A stretch of DNA of 64,000 bases. Source: Legionella sp. GTDB lineage: Bacteria > Pseudomonadota > Gammaproteobacteria > Legionellales > Legionellaceae. The notes under the pieces were generated by a model that worked only from the letters and a program-made list of their open reading frames with translations, was not told the DNA's origin and did not search any database. Both the position numbers and the translations under genes were made by a program. The DNA lies in contig JARLJQ010000025.1 in the NCBI GenBank assembly GCA_031291115.1, positions 1-64,000 on the forward strand. The letters run 5' to 3'. Of this stretch, positions 46,789 to 56,510 are shown in pieces. Position 1 is the first letter of the stretch. Every line of letters starts with the position of its first letter.

Positions 46789-47976
46789 TTAAATAGTCTG
46801 GTATACAGGAACATACCCTTTCAGTTGTTGTGCAAATTGCCTTAACACATCAAGGCCAGACTCTTCAGCCTGACGACACCACTGTTGCAGCGCCTCAATA
46901 AGCTCTTTCTGAGAAGAGGCTGTTTTTGTCCAAACATTTTGCAAGGATTGTTTGTAGGAATATACTACACGTAATTGCTCACGAGCTTCTAATAAGGAAG
47001 ACAGACGCATTTTAGCTTTAGTAGTTAATAATGAATCTTCTCGTCGCAATAAACTGCCAGCACGAGCAAACAATTTTTTAGCTTCTTTACTGCCAGAAAC
47101 ACAGCTTTTTTCTTGCTTCAATATAGGTTGAATCACTGCATTGTAATAATTAGACATCACTTGGAAACGGTTAGAAATCACCGCTTTCACTGTATCTATA
47201 TCAACCTGCAATTTACCTTCATCCGTAGCCAGTTTGGGTGGTAATTTTTTAACTTTTGCCAAACCAAAAAAGGAAAGAATACAAATATACATCCAGCCAA
47301 TATCAAATTCCCACCATTTAACAGAGAATTTTGCTGAAGAAGCAAAGGTATGGTGATTATTATGTAACTCTTCACCACCTATCCAAAAACCCCAAGGAAT
47401 AATATTGGTTGCAGCATCTTTACATTCAAAATTTCTATAGCCCCAATAGTGGCCAATTCCATTCACTACACCCGCAGCATGTAGAGGTATCCACATCATT
47501 TGGATGGCCCAAATTGTAAGACCTGGTGCGCCAAATAAAAATAAATCAATAAACATCATTAAGAAAATGCCTTTGGCAGAATGGGGGGAGTACACTTTTC
47601 TTTCCAACCAATCTGTAGGCGTGCCATGTGAGTACTTGGCAACCATTTCTTTATCTTTACGAGCTGCTTTGTATAATTCAGCCCCTTCCCAAAATACTTT
47701 TTTAATACCTAAAACAACAGGACTATGAGGATCACCTTCAATATCGGTGGTCGCATGGTGTTTACGATGAATAGCTACCCAATCTGCGGTAACCATGCCG
47801 GTGGTCATCCACAGCCAGAAACGAAAAAAATGACTGATAACAGGACTCAAAGTCAAAGCGCGATGAGTTTGATTGCGATGAAGATAAATCGTGACTGCAG
47901 CGATTGTAATTTGCGTTAAGATTAATCCCGCAATTACATATCCCCAGAAAGACAGGTTCAAATAGCCGAAAACCAT
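46789..47976 (-). CDS. Acyl-CoA delta-9 fatty acid desaturase
   Basis: A 395-aa integral membrane di-iron desaturase that introduces a cis double bond into saturated acyl chains. The three histidine boxes are visible: HRNQTH, HRKHHA and HNNHHT, with hydrophobic helices between them. An extra C-terminal helical region of about 110 residues (from NRFQVMSNYYNAV) lies beyond the catalytic core. It probably adjusts membrane fluidity. It is a single gene, divergent from the small protein gene before mutM. Confidence 0.9.
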   Translation of the reverse strand: MVFGYLNLSFWGYVIAGLILTQITIAAVTIYLHRNQTHRALTLSPVISHFFRFWLWMTTGMVTADWVAIHRKHHATTDIEGDPHSPVVLGIKKVFWEGAELYKAARKDKEMVAKYSHGTPTDWLERKVYSPHSAKGIFLMMFIDLFLFGAPGLTIWAIQMMWIPLHAAGVVNGIGHYWGYRNFECKDAATNIIPWGFWIGGEELHNNHHTFASSAKFSVKWWEFDIGWMYICILSFFGLAKVKKLPPKLATDEGKLQVDIDTVKAVISNRFQVMSNYYNAVIQPILKQEKSCVSGSKEAKKLFARAGSLLRREDSLLTTKAKMRLSSLLEAREQLRVVYSYKQSLQNVWTKTASSQKELIEALQQWCRQAEESGLDVLRQFAQQLKGYVPVYQTI

Positions 47977-48153
47977 AATAACTCCGCGTCAAATGCAAAT
48001 AAAGAAAGTCCTCTTCCCTAAGTTGGATGCTTTTAGAAAAGCCCCCAAAGTACATCCATACAGTATAAGGATAACACATTTTTATTCATTCCGTTGCAAC
48101 ATTTCGTGATGTAGTTGATAATTAATAGTTACCTTCTCTTATGGAATCACGCG

Positions 48154-48405
48154 ATGAGCAATAAATTTCAAGTACCCAAGATCATTGAAAGCATAGTTCC
48201 CTTTATAATCGCCGGCATTGCTATAGCCTTATTTATAGGTCTATTATTTATGTTTTCTTACGTAGTTATCTGGGGACTCATGATAGGTGGCGTGCTTTGG
48301 TTAGTGGCTGTAATTAAACAATTTTTGTTTCCAAGTACGGTAGCAAAACCCGAATCCATGAAAAAAACCAAAGGAAGAGTCATTGAGCATGACGATAAAA
48401 AATAA
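48154..48405 (+). CDS. Small two-helix membrane protein
   Basis: An 83-aa protein (MSNKFQVPKIIESIVPF) with two hydrophobic segments (FIIAGIAIALFIGLLFMFS and VIWGLMIGGVLWLVAVI) and a basic, charged tail (KGRVIEHDDKK). I do not recognise a family. The TAATG overlap with mutM shows the two genes are co-translated, though a functional link is not implied. Confidence 0.7.
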   Translation: MSNKFQVPKIIESIVPFIIAGIAIALFIGLLFMFSYVVIWGLMIGGVLWLVAVIKQFLFPSTVAKPESMKKTKGRVIEHDDKK

Positions 48406-49220
48406 TGCCTGAATTACCTGAAGTCGAGACAACCAAGCAAGGAATTAAACCCCATCTGGAAGGGCAAATAATCAGCGAAATGCAAGTGCGCCAATTCAAG
48501 CTGCGTCTACCGGTGCCTGAACATATTAACGCACTTTGTGCTGGAAAAAAAATTATTGCCGTAACACGTCGTGCAAAATACATCCTTATTCAGCTCTCAG
48601 AAGGATATATTTTAATCCATTTGGGTATGTCCGGGCATTTGCGTATCGTCAGCAATAAAAGCGCCCCAGAGAAGCATGAGCATATCAGTCTGGTGCTGGT
48701 TAATGGCCAAGAGCTACGCTTTTGTGATCCACGGCGTTTTGGTTTATTCCTTTATTTGGATGACAACCCGCACCAACACAAACTGTTAACTCATCTGGGA
48801 CCAGAACCTTTTGATATACGATTTAATGGCAACTACCTGCATCAGAGAGCAAAAAATAAAAATAAACCGATTAAATCGTTCATCATGGATAATGAAGTGG
48901 TGGTTGGCGTTGGTAATATTTACGCCACAGAAAGCCTGTTTTTGTCGCGTATTCATCCCAGAACACCGGCTAAAAACCTAAGTGCCAAAGCCTGTGATAC
49001 GCTCGCACTACATATTCAAGAAACGCTGAAACAAGCCATAGAATGCGGCGGCACAACCCTACGTGATTTTTATGCTTTTGATGGCAAACCAGGGTATTTC
49101 AGTATTTCGCTAAAAGTATACGGACGCAAAAACCAGCCCTGTTTGAATTGCCAATACCCTATTGAAGCCATTCAGATTGGAGGACGCAATTCGGCATTCT
49201 GTCCTAAATGTCAAAAATAG
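48405..49220 (+). CDS. mutM: Formamidopyrimidine-DNA glycosylase
   Basis: Removes 8-oxoguanine and other oxidised purines from DNA and nicks the strand. The 271-aa enzyme starts MPELPEVET, with the catalytic Pro2 and Glu3. It has the helix-two-turn-helix region and a C-terminal zinc finger of four cysteines (CLNCQYPIEAIQIGGRNSAFCPKC). All catalytic parts are present. It begins at the overlapped TAATG of the preceding small gene. Confidence 0.95.
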   Translation: MPELPEVETTKQGIKPHLEGQIISEMQVRQFKLRLPVPEHINALCAGKKIIAVTRRAKYILIQLSEGYILIHLGMSGHLRIVSNKSAPEKHEHISLVLVNGQELRFCDPRRFGLFLYLDDNPHQHKLLTHLGPEPFDIRFNGNYLHQRAKNKNKPIKSFIMDNEVVVGVGNIYATESLFLSRIHPRTPAKNLSAKACDTLALHIQETLKQAIECGGTTLRDFYAFDGKPGYFSISLKVYGRKNQPCLNCQYPIEAIQIGGRNSAFCPKCQK

Positions 49221-49317
49221 ACTTATTGTGCAAATTAATTGCAAAAAAATGACATTTCATATATTCTCAACACAAACTTGAGCTATATTAACCCTAATTT
49301 GGGGGGTACTAATCATC

Positions 49318-50064
49318 ATGAAATTAAATAAGTTAAGAACCGCCTGGATTGTTAGCTCGTTGTTTTTTTACACCGCCATCACCAGTATCCGTTGCATCTG
49401 TAAATACTATTTCAGTACGCCAACCAGAGCCTGGACGGATAAAACACTGGATCACTGGATTAATCAACTATTAAATACAGTACAAGTAGAATACACCGTA
49501 GTGAATCCCTTTAACGTCCAGCCTGAGCCAGGAAAGGCAACGATTTTAATGTGCAATCACTCCAGTGCCTACGATATTCCACTTTCATTTAAAGCCTTTC
49601 CAAATCACTCCATTCGCATGCTCTCCAAAAAAGAACTATCAAGAATCCCCTTAATGGGCAAAGCCATGATGGCCGCTGAATTTCCCTTTGTTGACCGCAA
49701 AAACCGCTACCAAGCGATTAAAGATTTGGCTTATGCACGCGAATTAATGGAAAGCGGCATTATTATCTGGGTTGCACCAGAAGGAACACGTTCAAAAGAT
49801 GGGACGCTGGCGCCCTTTAAAAAAGGTTCCTTTATAACCGCCATTCAGGCTAAGGCAACCATCATCCCCATAGGTATTAGAGGCGCTCAGACCATTCTGC
49901 CGGCGCGCACTTTTAGTGTTAATTTAAAACAAAAAGCAGAAATACATATTGGAAAAGCAATCGATGCCTCTCAATTTACCATGGAAAGCAGACAGGAATT
50001 AATTGATCTGACCTACCAGGAAATAAAGGCACTTGTTGGTGACATGCCGTCATCCAGAGCGTAG
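49318..50064 (+). CDS. 1-acylglycerol-3-phosphate acyltransferase family (PlsC)
   Basis: A 248-aa PlsC-type acyltransferase: an N-terminal membrane helix, then the HX4D motif in CNHSSAYDIP and the substrate motif APEGTRSKDG. It probably adds an acyl chain to lysophosphatidic acid or a related lysolipid at the inner membrane. A GGGGGG run about 10 nt before the ATG can serve as the ribosome-binding site. A palindromic repeat overlaps the end of the reading frame. Bacteria often have several such paralogues, so the exact acceptor is not fixed. Confidence 0.88.
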   Translation: MKLNKLRTAWIVSSLFFYTAITSIRCICKYYFSTPTRAWTDKTLDHWINQLLNTVQVEYTVVNPFNVQPEPGKATILMCNHSSAYDIPLSFKAFPNHSIRMLSKKELSRIPLMGKAMMAAEFPFVDRKNRYQAIKDLAYARELMESGIIIWVAPEGTRSKDGTLAPFKKGSFITAIQAKATIIPIGIRGAQTILPARTFSVNLKQKAEIHIGKAIDASQFTMESRQELIDLTYQEIKALVGDMPSSRA

Positions 50065-50131
50065 CGAAGGACCTCCCTTCAGTTAAACCGAGCCACCTTC
50101 CGGAGGTCCTTCGCTACGCTCTGGATGACGG
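50047..50131. repeat. 80-bp palindromic repeat, copy 5
   Basis: CCGTCATCCAGAGCGTAGCG and CGCTACGCTCTGGATGACGG pair perfectly. It lies between the convergent acyltransferase and ggt genes. The left arm supplies the last codons and the stop (TAG in GCGTAGCG) of the acyltransferase gene. Confidence 0.9.
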
Positions 50132-50145
50132 TATCTCATTACCAG

Positions 50146-51897
50146 TTAATATTTAACCCCATAACCACCCAAAGCAGTTACCATCGATGCGGCCAAACCA
50201 ATCCCTCTGGGATCTGAGGCTGCGGTTAAAATATTTGTTTTCTTATCCCAGGTAATCGCCTGCATATCACCATAATATTGCTCTAGAGGCATCAATTGAT
50301 AGCCCATAGCCTTTAAGGACTCTTGCAGTTCTGGCGAAAACGTATCCGGCTCAAATTGCACCACATCTGGCAAATACTGATGGTGAAAACGCATGGCTGA
50401 GACCATACTGATTGCGCCGTAAGAATCATTAAAAATTAAAGACGCAATTAAAACCATAGTTGGAATACGACTGCCGCCAGGTGTTCCTAAGATAGCGACT
50501 CGGTCAGGTAGCTCTAGGAACGTAGGCGTCATACTGGAAATAGGCCTTTTTCCGGGCGCAATAGCATTTTTATCCGTACCTACAATACCAAAAACATTTT
50601 TCTCACCTACTTTAGCACTGAAGTCATCCATTTCATCATTCAGCAAAACGCCCGTTCCCTCAGCAACAACGCTTGCGCCAAAAATATAATTAATCGTCAT
50701 GGTTGCAGCAACCCGATTGCCTTCTGCATCAATAATCGACATATGCGTCGTGTTCGATAACTTCGCAGGTTTGTTAATTGGCCCTTGCAACACGTTGCTC
50801 GAAATAGCTTTAGTCGGTGAAATTAAAGTACTTAATTGCTTTGCATTATCCGCAGAAACCAATTTCTCTACCGGAACAGATAAAAAATCAGGATCCCCCA
50901 AAAATTCATCACGCTGCCAATAAGCCAAACGCATGGCTTCTACCATATAATGAACCCATTGGACTTTGGTAAAAGAATCTAATGAATACTGCGACAAAAT
51001 ATTAAGCATCGTTAATAAAGCCACACCACCAGCAGACGGTGGTGGTGCAGTTATCACTAACATATTATGATAAGCCCCAATCAAAGGCTCTCGAAGTGTG
51101 ACTTGGTACTGAGCCAAATCTGCCAGCGACCATTTTCCTCCAGCCGCATTAACCCCTTTAACCAATTGTTGTGCTACATCTCCAGCATAAAATCCCTTTT
51201 TACCCTGTTCAGCAATTACAGTTAAGGTTTTAGCCAAATCGGTTTGGATGAGTCGCTCACCAATCTCATATGCTCGGCCCTTATTTAAAAAGATTGCCGC
51301 GGTTGCCGGATATTTTTTAAGTTGTTCCAAGCGATCACTTCGTTTCATCAAACGACTTAACTGCTTATCAACCACAAACCCTTCCTGAGCTATTTTAATG
51401 GCTGGAGCCAGCGTTGTTTTTAAAGGCAAGCGTCCGTAATTTTTAGCAACATAGACAAGAGCTGCAGGGTGTCCGGGAATTGCCGCGGCCAAACCGCCAT
51501 TTAAAGATAAACCAGGGATAATACTGCCATCAGCAGCTAAGAACATATCTTTTTTAGCCGCCAAAGGTGCCGTTTCACGCGCGTCTAAAAAGATATTTTT
51601 ATGACCGGGTTCCTGATGCAACAACCAAAAACTGCCACCGCCAAGACCTGTATGATACGGCTCCACGACAGACAACACTGCGGCAACAGCTACAGCTGCA
51701 TCAAAGGCATTACCGCCTTTAGCCAACATTTCAAGCCCCGCATTCGTTGCTAAAGGATTCGCGCTGGCGACAGCGTAGCCCGGGGGATTATTAGAGGATT
51801 GTTGCAGCGCGTAAAGCGGTGTGGTTGTGAATAGCACGCTACAAAAAATCAGAAAAAAACGGATTAATCCAAACTGTTTTTTATTAAACAACTGCAT
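50146..51897 (-). CDS. ggt: Gamma-glutamyltransferase
   Basis: Cleaves glutathione and other gamma-glutamyl compounds in the periplasm. The precursor self-cleaves into two subunits at the Thr of [13 protein letters not shown]. The 583-aa precursor starts [23 protein letters not shown], with a signal peptide ending near LYA. It has the [11 protein letters not shown] and ETAP blocks of the large subunit and [11 protein letters not shown] in the small subunit. Its ATG overlaps the 3' end of coaD by 14 bp, so coupling is likely. It could supply cysteine, a key nutrient in this genus. Confidence 0.93.
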   Translation of the reverse strand: MQLFNKKQFGLIRFFLIFCSVLFTTTPLYALQQSSNNPPGYAVASANPLATNAGLEMLAKGGNAFDAAVAVAAVLSVVEPYHTGLGGGSFWLLHQEPGHKNIFLDARETAPLAAKKDMFLAADGSIIPGLSLNGGLAAAIPGHPAALVYVAKNYGRLPLKTTLAPAIKIAQEGFVVDKQLSRLMKRSDRLEQLKKYPATAAIFLNKGRAYEIGERLIQTDLAKTLTVIAEQGKKGFYAGDVAQQLVKGVNAAGGKWSLADLAQYQVTLREPLIGAYHNMLVITAPPPSAGGVALLTMLNILSQYSLDSFTKVQWVHYMVEAMRLAYWQRDEFLGDPDFLSVPVEKLVSADNAKQLSTLISPTKAISSNVLQGPINKPAKLSNTTHMSIIDAEGNRVAATMTINYIFGASVVAEGTGVLLNDEMDDFSAKVGEKNVFGIVGTDKNAIAPGKRPISSMTPTFLELPDRVAILGTPGGSRIPTMVLIASLIFNDSYGAISMVSAMRFHHQYLPDVVQFEPDTFSPELQESLKAMGYQLMPLEQYYGDMQAITWDKKTNILTAASDPRGIGLAASMVTALGGYGVKY

Positions 51898-52378
51898 CAC
51901 CTTTAGGTCTCTTTTGTAATTCCCTGGACACACAAGCAGGCACAAATTGAGAAACATCACCATTTAACAAGGCTATTTCACGTACTAAAGTAGAGGAAAT
52001 GAACATTAAATTTTCTGAGGGCGTTAGGAATAAAGTTTCGACATGCTTGGACAACTTGCGATTCATTCCTGCCAATTGAAACTCATATTCAAAATCTGAA
52101 ACAGCGCGTAAACCACGTAAAATAATTCCAGCGCCCTGCTCTTGGACAAAATCAATTAATAAATTATCAAAGCCAAGCACACATACTCCAGGCAAATGAG
52201 CAACCGCCTCTTCCAAAAGCTGGATTCTCGTTTCCAAAGGAAAAAAAGGACGTTTTGCTTTATTGCTGGCAACAGCAACTATCAGCTCAGGAAAAATTTG
52301 AGCTGCTCGGCTAATAATATCAACGTGACCGTTGGTTACGGGATCAAAAGTTCCAGGGTATATTGCTTTTAACTTCAT
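51884..52378 (-). CDS. coaD: Phosphopantetheine adenylyltransferase
   Basis: Makes dephospho-CoA from phosphopantetheine and ATP, the penultimate step in CoA synthesis. The 164-aa product starts [25 protein letters not shown]. It has the nucleotidyltransferase TFDPVTNGH motif and the ISSTLVRE motif, with [16 protein letters not shown] near the C-terminus. The longer frame has no family resemblance, so I use the ATG at 52378. It overlaps ggt. Confidence 0.95.
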   Translation of the reverse strand: MKLKAIYPGTFDPVTNGHVDIISRAAQIFPELIVAVASNKAKRPFFPLETRIQLLEEAVAHLPGVCVLGFDNLLIDFVQEQGAGIILRGLRAVSDFEYEFQLAGMNRKLSKHVETLFLTPSENLMFISSTLVREIALLNGDVSQFVPACVSRELQKRPKGDAVV

Positions 52379-52452
52379 ATTATTTTGGACTGATTGCATA
52401 TAGAAACAGTCTAGCGTATTGTTAATTGAAAAACTACAAAAATGGACTTGAT

Positions 52453-53082
52453 ATGAAAATGGATAATTTAAAAAGTTTATTAATACTCCCTGTTTGTTTA
52501 CTTGCTGCATGCGCCCCACCTAAGTCTATGATGGAGCAACGACAAGGATCAGCACTGGAACAACCTGCCCCCAAAAGCGTTTCTGTTGAGCAACATAAAG
52601 AAAAAACAAAAATGGTTTCCTCTTGGGAAATTCGCGGTGCAATAGCGGCTAAAAGTAAAGCCAAAGGTTGGTCTGCAGCAATGAATTGGAGGCAAACCGG
52701 TGCAAACTCATACCAAATACGCTTATTGGGACCGTTGGGCGCAGGTGCTGTACTTATTAGTAAGAGCGGCGGCACGATTACCTTCCAGGACGGCCCAAAG
52801 AAAATAACTTCGGATAATGCTGATGATCTATTACTAAAACAAACAGGAATCAGATTGCCAGTAAACAACCTCTATTATTGGGTACGAGGTTTACCCGCTC
52901 CAGGTTCAGTAGGAGCAGAACAACAGGATCAAGAACATCGTCTGGTCCAATTAAAACAAAACGGCTATACCATTAATTTTGGAAATTATACTACGGTTAA
53001 AGGTGCTGAACTTCCCGGATTAGTTCGTTTGGAAGGAAATGGCGTGATGATCAAAGTGGTCATTAAAAACTGGGCTGTTTAA
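52453..53082 (+). CDS. lolB: Outer membrane lipoprotein receptor LolB
   Basis: A 209-aa lipoprotein with the lipobox LLAAC (Cys20 after the signal peptide). The mature part has the LolB fold: [44 protein letters not shown] and [11 protein letters not shown]. LolB accepts lipoproteins from LolA and inserts them in the outer membrane. A start 6 bp downstream (Met3) is equally possible. In many gammaproteobacteria ispE lies between lolB and the tRNA-Gln/prs region; here it does not. Confidence 0.88.
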   Translation: MKMDNLKSLLILPVCLLAACAPPKSMMEQRQGSALEQPAPKSVSVEQHKEKTKMVSSWEIRGAIAAKSKAKGWSAAMNWRQTGANSYQIRLLGPLGAGAVLISKSGGTITFQDGPKKITSDNADDLLLKQTGIRLPVNNLYYWVRGLPAPGSVGAEQQDQEHRLVQLKQNGYTINFGNYTTVKGAELPGLVRLEGNGVMIKVVIKNWAV

Positions 53083-53233
53083 TATAAACTCATAACGACG
53101 CATTTACACGCATCTGTAAAATTTTCACCCATTGATTTTTGCCTATAATTTGAACCAAATTAGCAAGCAAGAAGCCAATGGGTCACAAGTTTTAATAAAA
53201 ATTAAAAATTTACAAAAATTATTGATTTCAAAG
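53083..53233. other. Intergenic region between lolB and tRNA-Gln
   Basis: AT-rich, with no supported gene in the space where ispE would be in many relatives. A TATAAT at 53144-53149 lacks a well-spaced -35 box. Confidence 0.4.
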
Positions 53234-53262
53234 TTGACATGTTCTTAAAACACCTGCAAAAT
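53234..53262 (+). promoter_or_regulatory. Likely promoter of tRNA-Gln
   Basis: A perfect -35 box TTGACA at 53234-53239 is followed after 17 bp by CAAAAT at 53257-53262, matching the -10 consensus at four of six bases. The start would lie about 60 bp before the tRNA. Confidence 0.45.
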
Positions 53263-53329
53263 ACGCAGCACATGGCAAGGATGAAAGCTATTATAACCAT
53301 GGAAGTTTTATTTAGAATCTACAAATTTT

Positions 53330-53404
53330 AGGGGTGTCGCCAAGCGGTAAGGCACAGGGTTTTGATCTCTGCATACCTAGGTTCGAATCCTAGCACCCCT
53401 GCCA
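53330..53404 (+). tRNA. tRNA-Gln (anticodon TTG)
   Basis: A complete cloverleaf: acceptor AGGGGTG pairs with CACCCCT, the D-arm is GCCAAGCGGTAAGGC, and the anticodon stem is CAGGG/CTCTG with loop TTTTGAT (anticodon TTG at 53362-53364). The T-arm contains GGTTCGAATCC. The discriminator G and an encoded CCA end at 53404. It precedes prs. Confidence 0.97.
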
Positions 53405-53556
53405 ATTTTCTTGTTGATTCACAAGTAAACAGACAGCAGAAGATAACTTTAAAGGATGCATTTTGTCGGTGCTCAAATAATAATAATATCTTTTTGGCTG
53501 TCTTCTGCTATGTGTTTAAGTTATACGATGAACTCCAAATCTAAGGCTTCTTACAC

Positions 53557-54504
53557 ATGTCCACAATGATGATATTCACTGGCAATGCCAATCCTGAACT
53601 AGCACAAGCAATTTCTTCACATTTAAATATACCTATAGGTCAAGCTACAGTCGGTACGTTTAGCGACGGTGAAACTATGATTGAAATTTTAGAAAACGTT
53701 CGCGGTAAAGACGTTTTTGTAATCCAATCCACCTGCGCCCCATCAAACAATAACTTGATGGAACTTCTGGCTATGGCAGATGCTTTAAGAAGATCTTCGG
53801 CTGCCCGTATTACCGCCGTTGTTCCCTACTTTGGTTATGCACGCCAAGACAGACGAGTTCGCTCGGCACGTGTTCCTATTACGGCAAAGATTGTTGCTGA
53901 CATGATGGCTTCTGTTGGTATCTGTCGCGTACTTACCGTGGACTTGCATGCCGATCAGATTCAAGGTTTTTTCTACATGCCTGTAGACAACGTATATTCA
54001 ACACCTATTTTACTTGATGACATCACACGGCATGGCATCAAAAACATTATGGTCGTATCACCTGATGTTGGCGGCGTAGTTAGAGCACGTGCTGTTGCCA
54101 AGCGACTGCAACATGCTGAATTGGCAATTATTGATAAACGCCGCAGTGGCCCTAATAAATCAGAAGTAATGCATATTATCGGTGAACCCGCTAATAAAAA
54201 CTGCATTATCATCGATGACATCGTTGATACCGCCGGAACTTTATGTTCTGCAGCGTATGAGCTGAAAAAAAGTGGCGCTCAAAGTGTAAGAGCTTATATC
54301 ACGCATCCTGTATTATCAGGACCTGCTGTAAAAAACATTCAAAACTCAGTACTGGATGAAGTAGTCATCACTGATACGATTCCCTTAACTGAAGAAGCCC
54401 GTGCGTGCAAAAAAATCCGCGTAGTCAGCTTGTCTGACATGCTGGCACAGGCAATCAAGCGAGTGAATATAGAGGAATCTGTAAGCTCGATGTTTGCTGA
54501 GTAA
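53557..54504 (+). CDS. prs: Ribose-phosphate pyrophosphokinase
   Basis: Makes PRPP from ribose 5-phosphate and ATP, feeding nucleotide, NAD, histidine and tryptophan synthesis. The 315-aa length is standard. Motifs: [31 protein letters not shown], the [11 protein letters not shown] metal site, and the PRPP-binding [13 protein letters not shown]. It follows tRNA-Gln as in many gammaproteobacteria. The genes that often follow (rplY, pth) are absent. Confidence 0.97.
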   Translation: MSTMMIFTGNANPELAQAISSHLNIPIGQATVGTFSDGETMIEILENVRGKDVFVIQSTCAPSNNNLMELLAMADALRRSSAARITAVVPYFGYARQDRRVRSARVPITAKIVADMMASVGICRVLTVDLHADQIQGFFYMPVDNVYSTPILLDDITRHGIKNIMVVSPDVGGVVRARAVAKRLQHAELAIIDKRRSGPNKSEVMHIIGEPANKNCIIIDDIVDTAGTLCSAAYELKKSGAQSVRAYITHPVLSGPAVKNIQNSVLDEVVITDTIPLTEEARACKKIRVVSLSDMLAQAIKRVNIEESVSSMFAE

Positions 54505-54520
54505 AACAAGAAATAATACC

Positions 54521-54601
54521 GTCATCCAGAGCGAAGCGAAGAACCTCCTGATTGTGGCACACGGCAATCAAAAGGAGATCCTTCGCTCCGCTCTGGACGA
54601 C
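54521..54601. repeat. 80-bp palindromic repeat, copy 6
   Basis: GTCATCCAGAGCGAAGCG at left and CGCTCCGCTCTGGACGAC at right, 16 bp after the prs stop. The arms mismatch at two positions. Confidence 0.87.
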
Positions 54602-54720
54602 AAACTCTCACATAAAATCTGGATAAGCTTTATATTGGCATAGTGCGATGCTACTATGATGAATTATCATTAAGAAACAGGTTATCCTAAACCCTGTCTT
54701 CATCATTTATTCTGCACATT

Positions 54721-55035
54721 ATGTCTGAGAAATGCTACTGGGTTTATATTCTGCGCTGCAGCAATCAGAGCTGCTATACCGGCTATACAGATAATCTCGA
54801 AAAACGCTTTCAAGAACATCTTTCAGGCAAGGGCAGTAAATACACCCGCAGCTTCAAACCCCTCTCCATTGCCCAAAGCTGGGAAATTAAAGGCGAAAAG
54901 TCCAGAGCCATGCGTGTAGAGCGCCAAATTAAAAAGCTTTCTAAAAATCAAAAAGAACATCTAATACTCAACCCGGATTCTTTAATTAAAATTTTAAACG
55001 AGTGTTTTGAAGACATTGATTTTGTAGCATCTTAA
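54721..55035 (+). CDS. GIY-YIG nuclease family protein (YhbQ-like)
   Basis: A 104-aa protein of the UPF0213/YhbQ GIY-YIG group. The GIY-YIG core here reads WVYILRCSNQSCYTGYTDNLEKRFQEH, with the catalytic Arg in KRFQEH, and the Glu in AMRVERQIKKLSK. These are small stand-alone nuclease-like proteins of unknown physiological role. It carries its own short promoter region after the prs repeat and is followed by another palindromic repeat. Confidence 0.88.
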   Translation: MSEKCYWVYILRCSNQSCYTGYTDNLEKRFQEHLSGKGSKYTRSFKPLSIAQSWEIKGEKSRAMRVERQIKKLSKNQKEHLILNPDSLIKILNECFEDIDFVAS

Positions 55036-55049
55036 AAAATTCGAAAGTT

Positions 55050-55132
55050 CGTCGTCCAGAGCGCAGCGAAGGATCTCCCTTCAGCTAGACTGAACCAACT
55101 TCAGGAGGTCCTTCGCTGCGCTCTGGATGACG
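55050..55132. repeat. 80-bp palindromic repeat, copy 7
   Basis: CGTCGTCCAGAGCGCAGCG and CGCTGCGCTCTGGATGACG pair, with the GCAGCG variant on both arms. It starts 14 bp after the GIY-YIG gene stop. Confidence 0.88.
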
Positions 55133-55309
55133 TTAACTTATTCTGGTATGTAACGCAGTGCAATCCGCGTTCTTATCCATAATTGACGCTAAGTTAAGAA
55201 AATCCCTTATCTTAGCATTCCAAATCAATACTTAATTCTTAATTAAACGTTCATAGATGCTCGTTCTAAGGTAATTTGATGTAAGACCATAGACTTTATC
55301 TTTATTCGG

Positions 55310-55339
55310 TTTAAACGCGCGTTAATCAGTAAAAACAAA
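55310..55339. repeat. Imperfect direct repeat, left copy
   Basis: TTTAAACGCGCGTTAATCAG followed by TAAAAACAAA matches TTTAAACGCTCGTTAATCAC followed by CAAGAACAAA at 57879-57908 in 26 of 30 bases. The two copies bracket the nagX-nagZ pair. Confidence 0.6.
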
Positions 55340-55355
55340 TTGCTAATAATGGATG

Positions 55356-56480
55356 TCAATTCGCAAATGAACGTTGTCTCAACTTTAATAATCTCCATTC
55401 AGTAATGCATTTCAACACAAACAACCAAAAGATCGTGTAAGTCATTGCATAACAGAGTGAGGCGTTTTGCGGCGTCAAATGACCAAATAATAAATCGGTG
55501 ATATATAAACGCAGGTTAATCAACTCACCATTATTATTATGAACCAAAATAATTGCTTGAATCTTTAAGAATAAAACATGGAGAACGTAAACCAACATGG
55601 CGTTTTTACCAAATAGATTAAAAGGCTTCGACCAATTGCTCCATCGCTTCATTTCAATAAGTGCAAAACAAAAAGCAAATACAAGATAAGCTAAACCACC
55701 GGTCCATAATACATAGGAGCTAGACCATAGTGCTTTGTTGATGGGAAAAATAAAACCCCATAGCCAACCAAGAGTCGATAAAATCATTCCAGCAACAATC
55801 ATCCATTGCAATTGTTGTTTTTTAGTTCGAGAGGAAAGGAGACTCATGCCAATAAGATTTCCAAGCAACGCTGAGGCAATGGCAGGCAACGTACTTAAAA
55901 GACCTTCTGGATCAAACGTTGGTGTATATAAATGATGAGAGGAAAGTATCATTCGATCCAAATAACCAACTAAATTCTCATTGATTGTTAATGAATGGGC
56001 TGCTGCGAAACCAGCCATTAAAAACCAATAACAACTAAGCAAAGCAATTATCAAGATAACTTGTACCCTGCTCGTTGTAGTTAAAAACAATATCGAGGAA
56101 CAGAGATAGCAAATAGCAATTCGCTGTAATACACCTAAAATCCTAATATCTGAAAAATCTAGGTGGTGTGGAAATGCATTAAGTAGTAAACCCATAAGAA
56201 ATATGTAGAGGCTACGCTTAATAATTTGTGTAACTAATTGCCCATTTGAAAACCCTTTTATTTGTAAATTTGTTAATGCTAGTACAGAGGACATGCCGAC
56301 AATTACAATAAAAAAAGGAAAAACCAAATCAGCCAAAGTACAGCCGCTCCAGCTGGAATGTTCCAGCCAACTATAAGCACTACTATTGCCAGGGCTATTA
56401 ACAAGAATCATTAACACTATGGTTATCCCACGAAATACGTCCAGAGAAACCAATCGGGTAATGATGTTTTTTTTATCCAT
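55356..56480 (-). CDS. nagX: NagX/DUF5009 membrane acyltransferase
   Basis: A 374-aa polytopic membrane protein of the YeiB/HGSNAT-like family. The start MDKKNIITRLVSLDVFRGITIVLMILVN and WLEHSSWSGCTLADLVFPFFIVIVGMSSVLAL are the family signatures, as is the GKNAMLVYVLHVLF block near the end. Relatives acetylate amino sugars across the membrane. It is 30 bp downstream of a NagZ-type glucosidase, so both may take part in handling of N-acetylglucosamine-containing sugars. Confidence 0.8.
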   Translation of the reverse strand: MDKKNIITRLVSLDVFRGITIVLMILVNSPGNSSAYSWLEHSSWSGCTLADLVFPFFIVIVGMSSVLALTNLQIKGFSNGQLVTQIIKRSLYIFLMGLLLNAFPHHLDFSDIRILGVLQRIAICYLCSSILFLTTTSRVQVILIIALLSCYWFLMAGFAAAHSLTINENLVGYLDRMILSSHHLYTPTFDPEGLLSTLPAIASALLGNLIGMSLLSSRTKKQQLQWMIVAGMILSTLGWLWGFIFPINKALWSSSYVLWTGGLAYLVFAFCFALIEMKRWSNWSKPFNLFGKNAMLVYVLHVLFLKIQAIILVHNNNGELINLRLYITDLLFGHLTPQNASLCYAMTYTIFWLFVLKCITEWRLLKLRQRSFAN

Positions 56481-56510
56481 GTTTATTTAAAGCCTCGTTA
56501 AGTGATTCGC

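Larger units (their letters stand above)
55036..55355. other. Gene-free space with repeat copy 7 and a flanking direct repeat
   Basis: Holds the palindromic repeat at 55050-55132 and the direct-repeat half at 55310-55339. Nothing else is recognisable. Confidence 0.5.
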
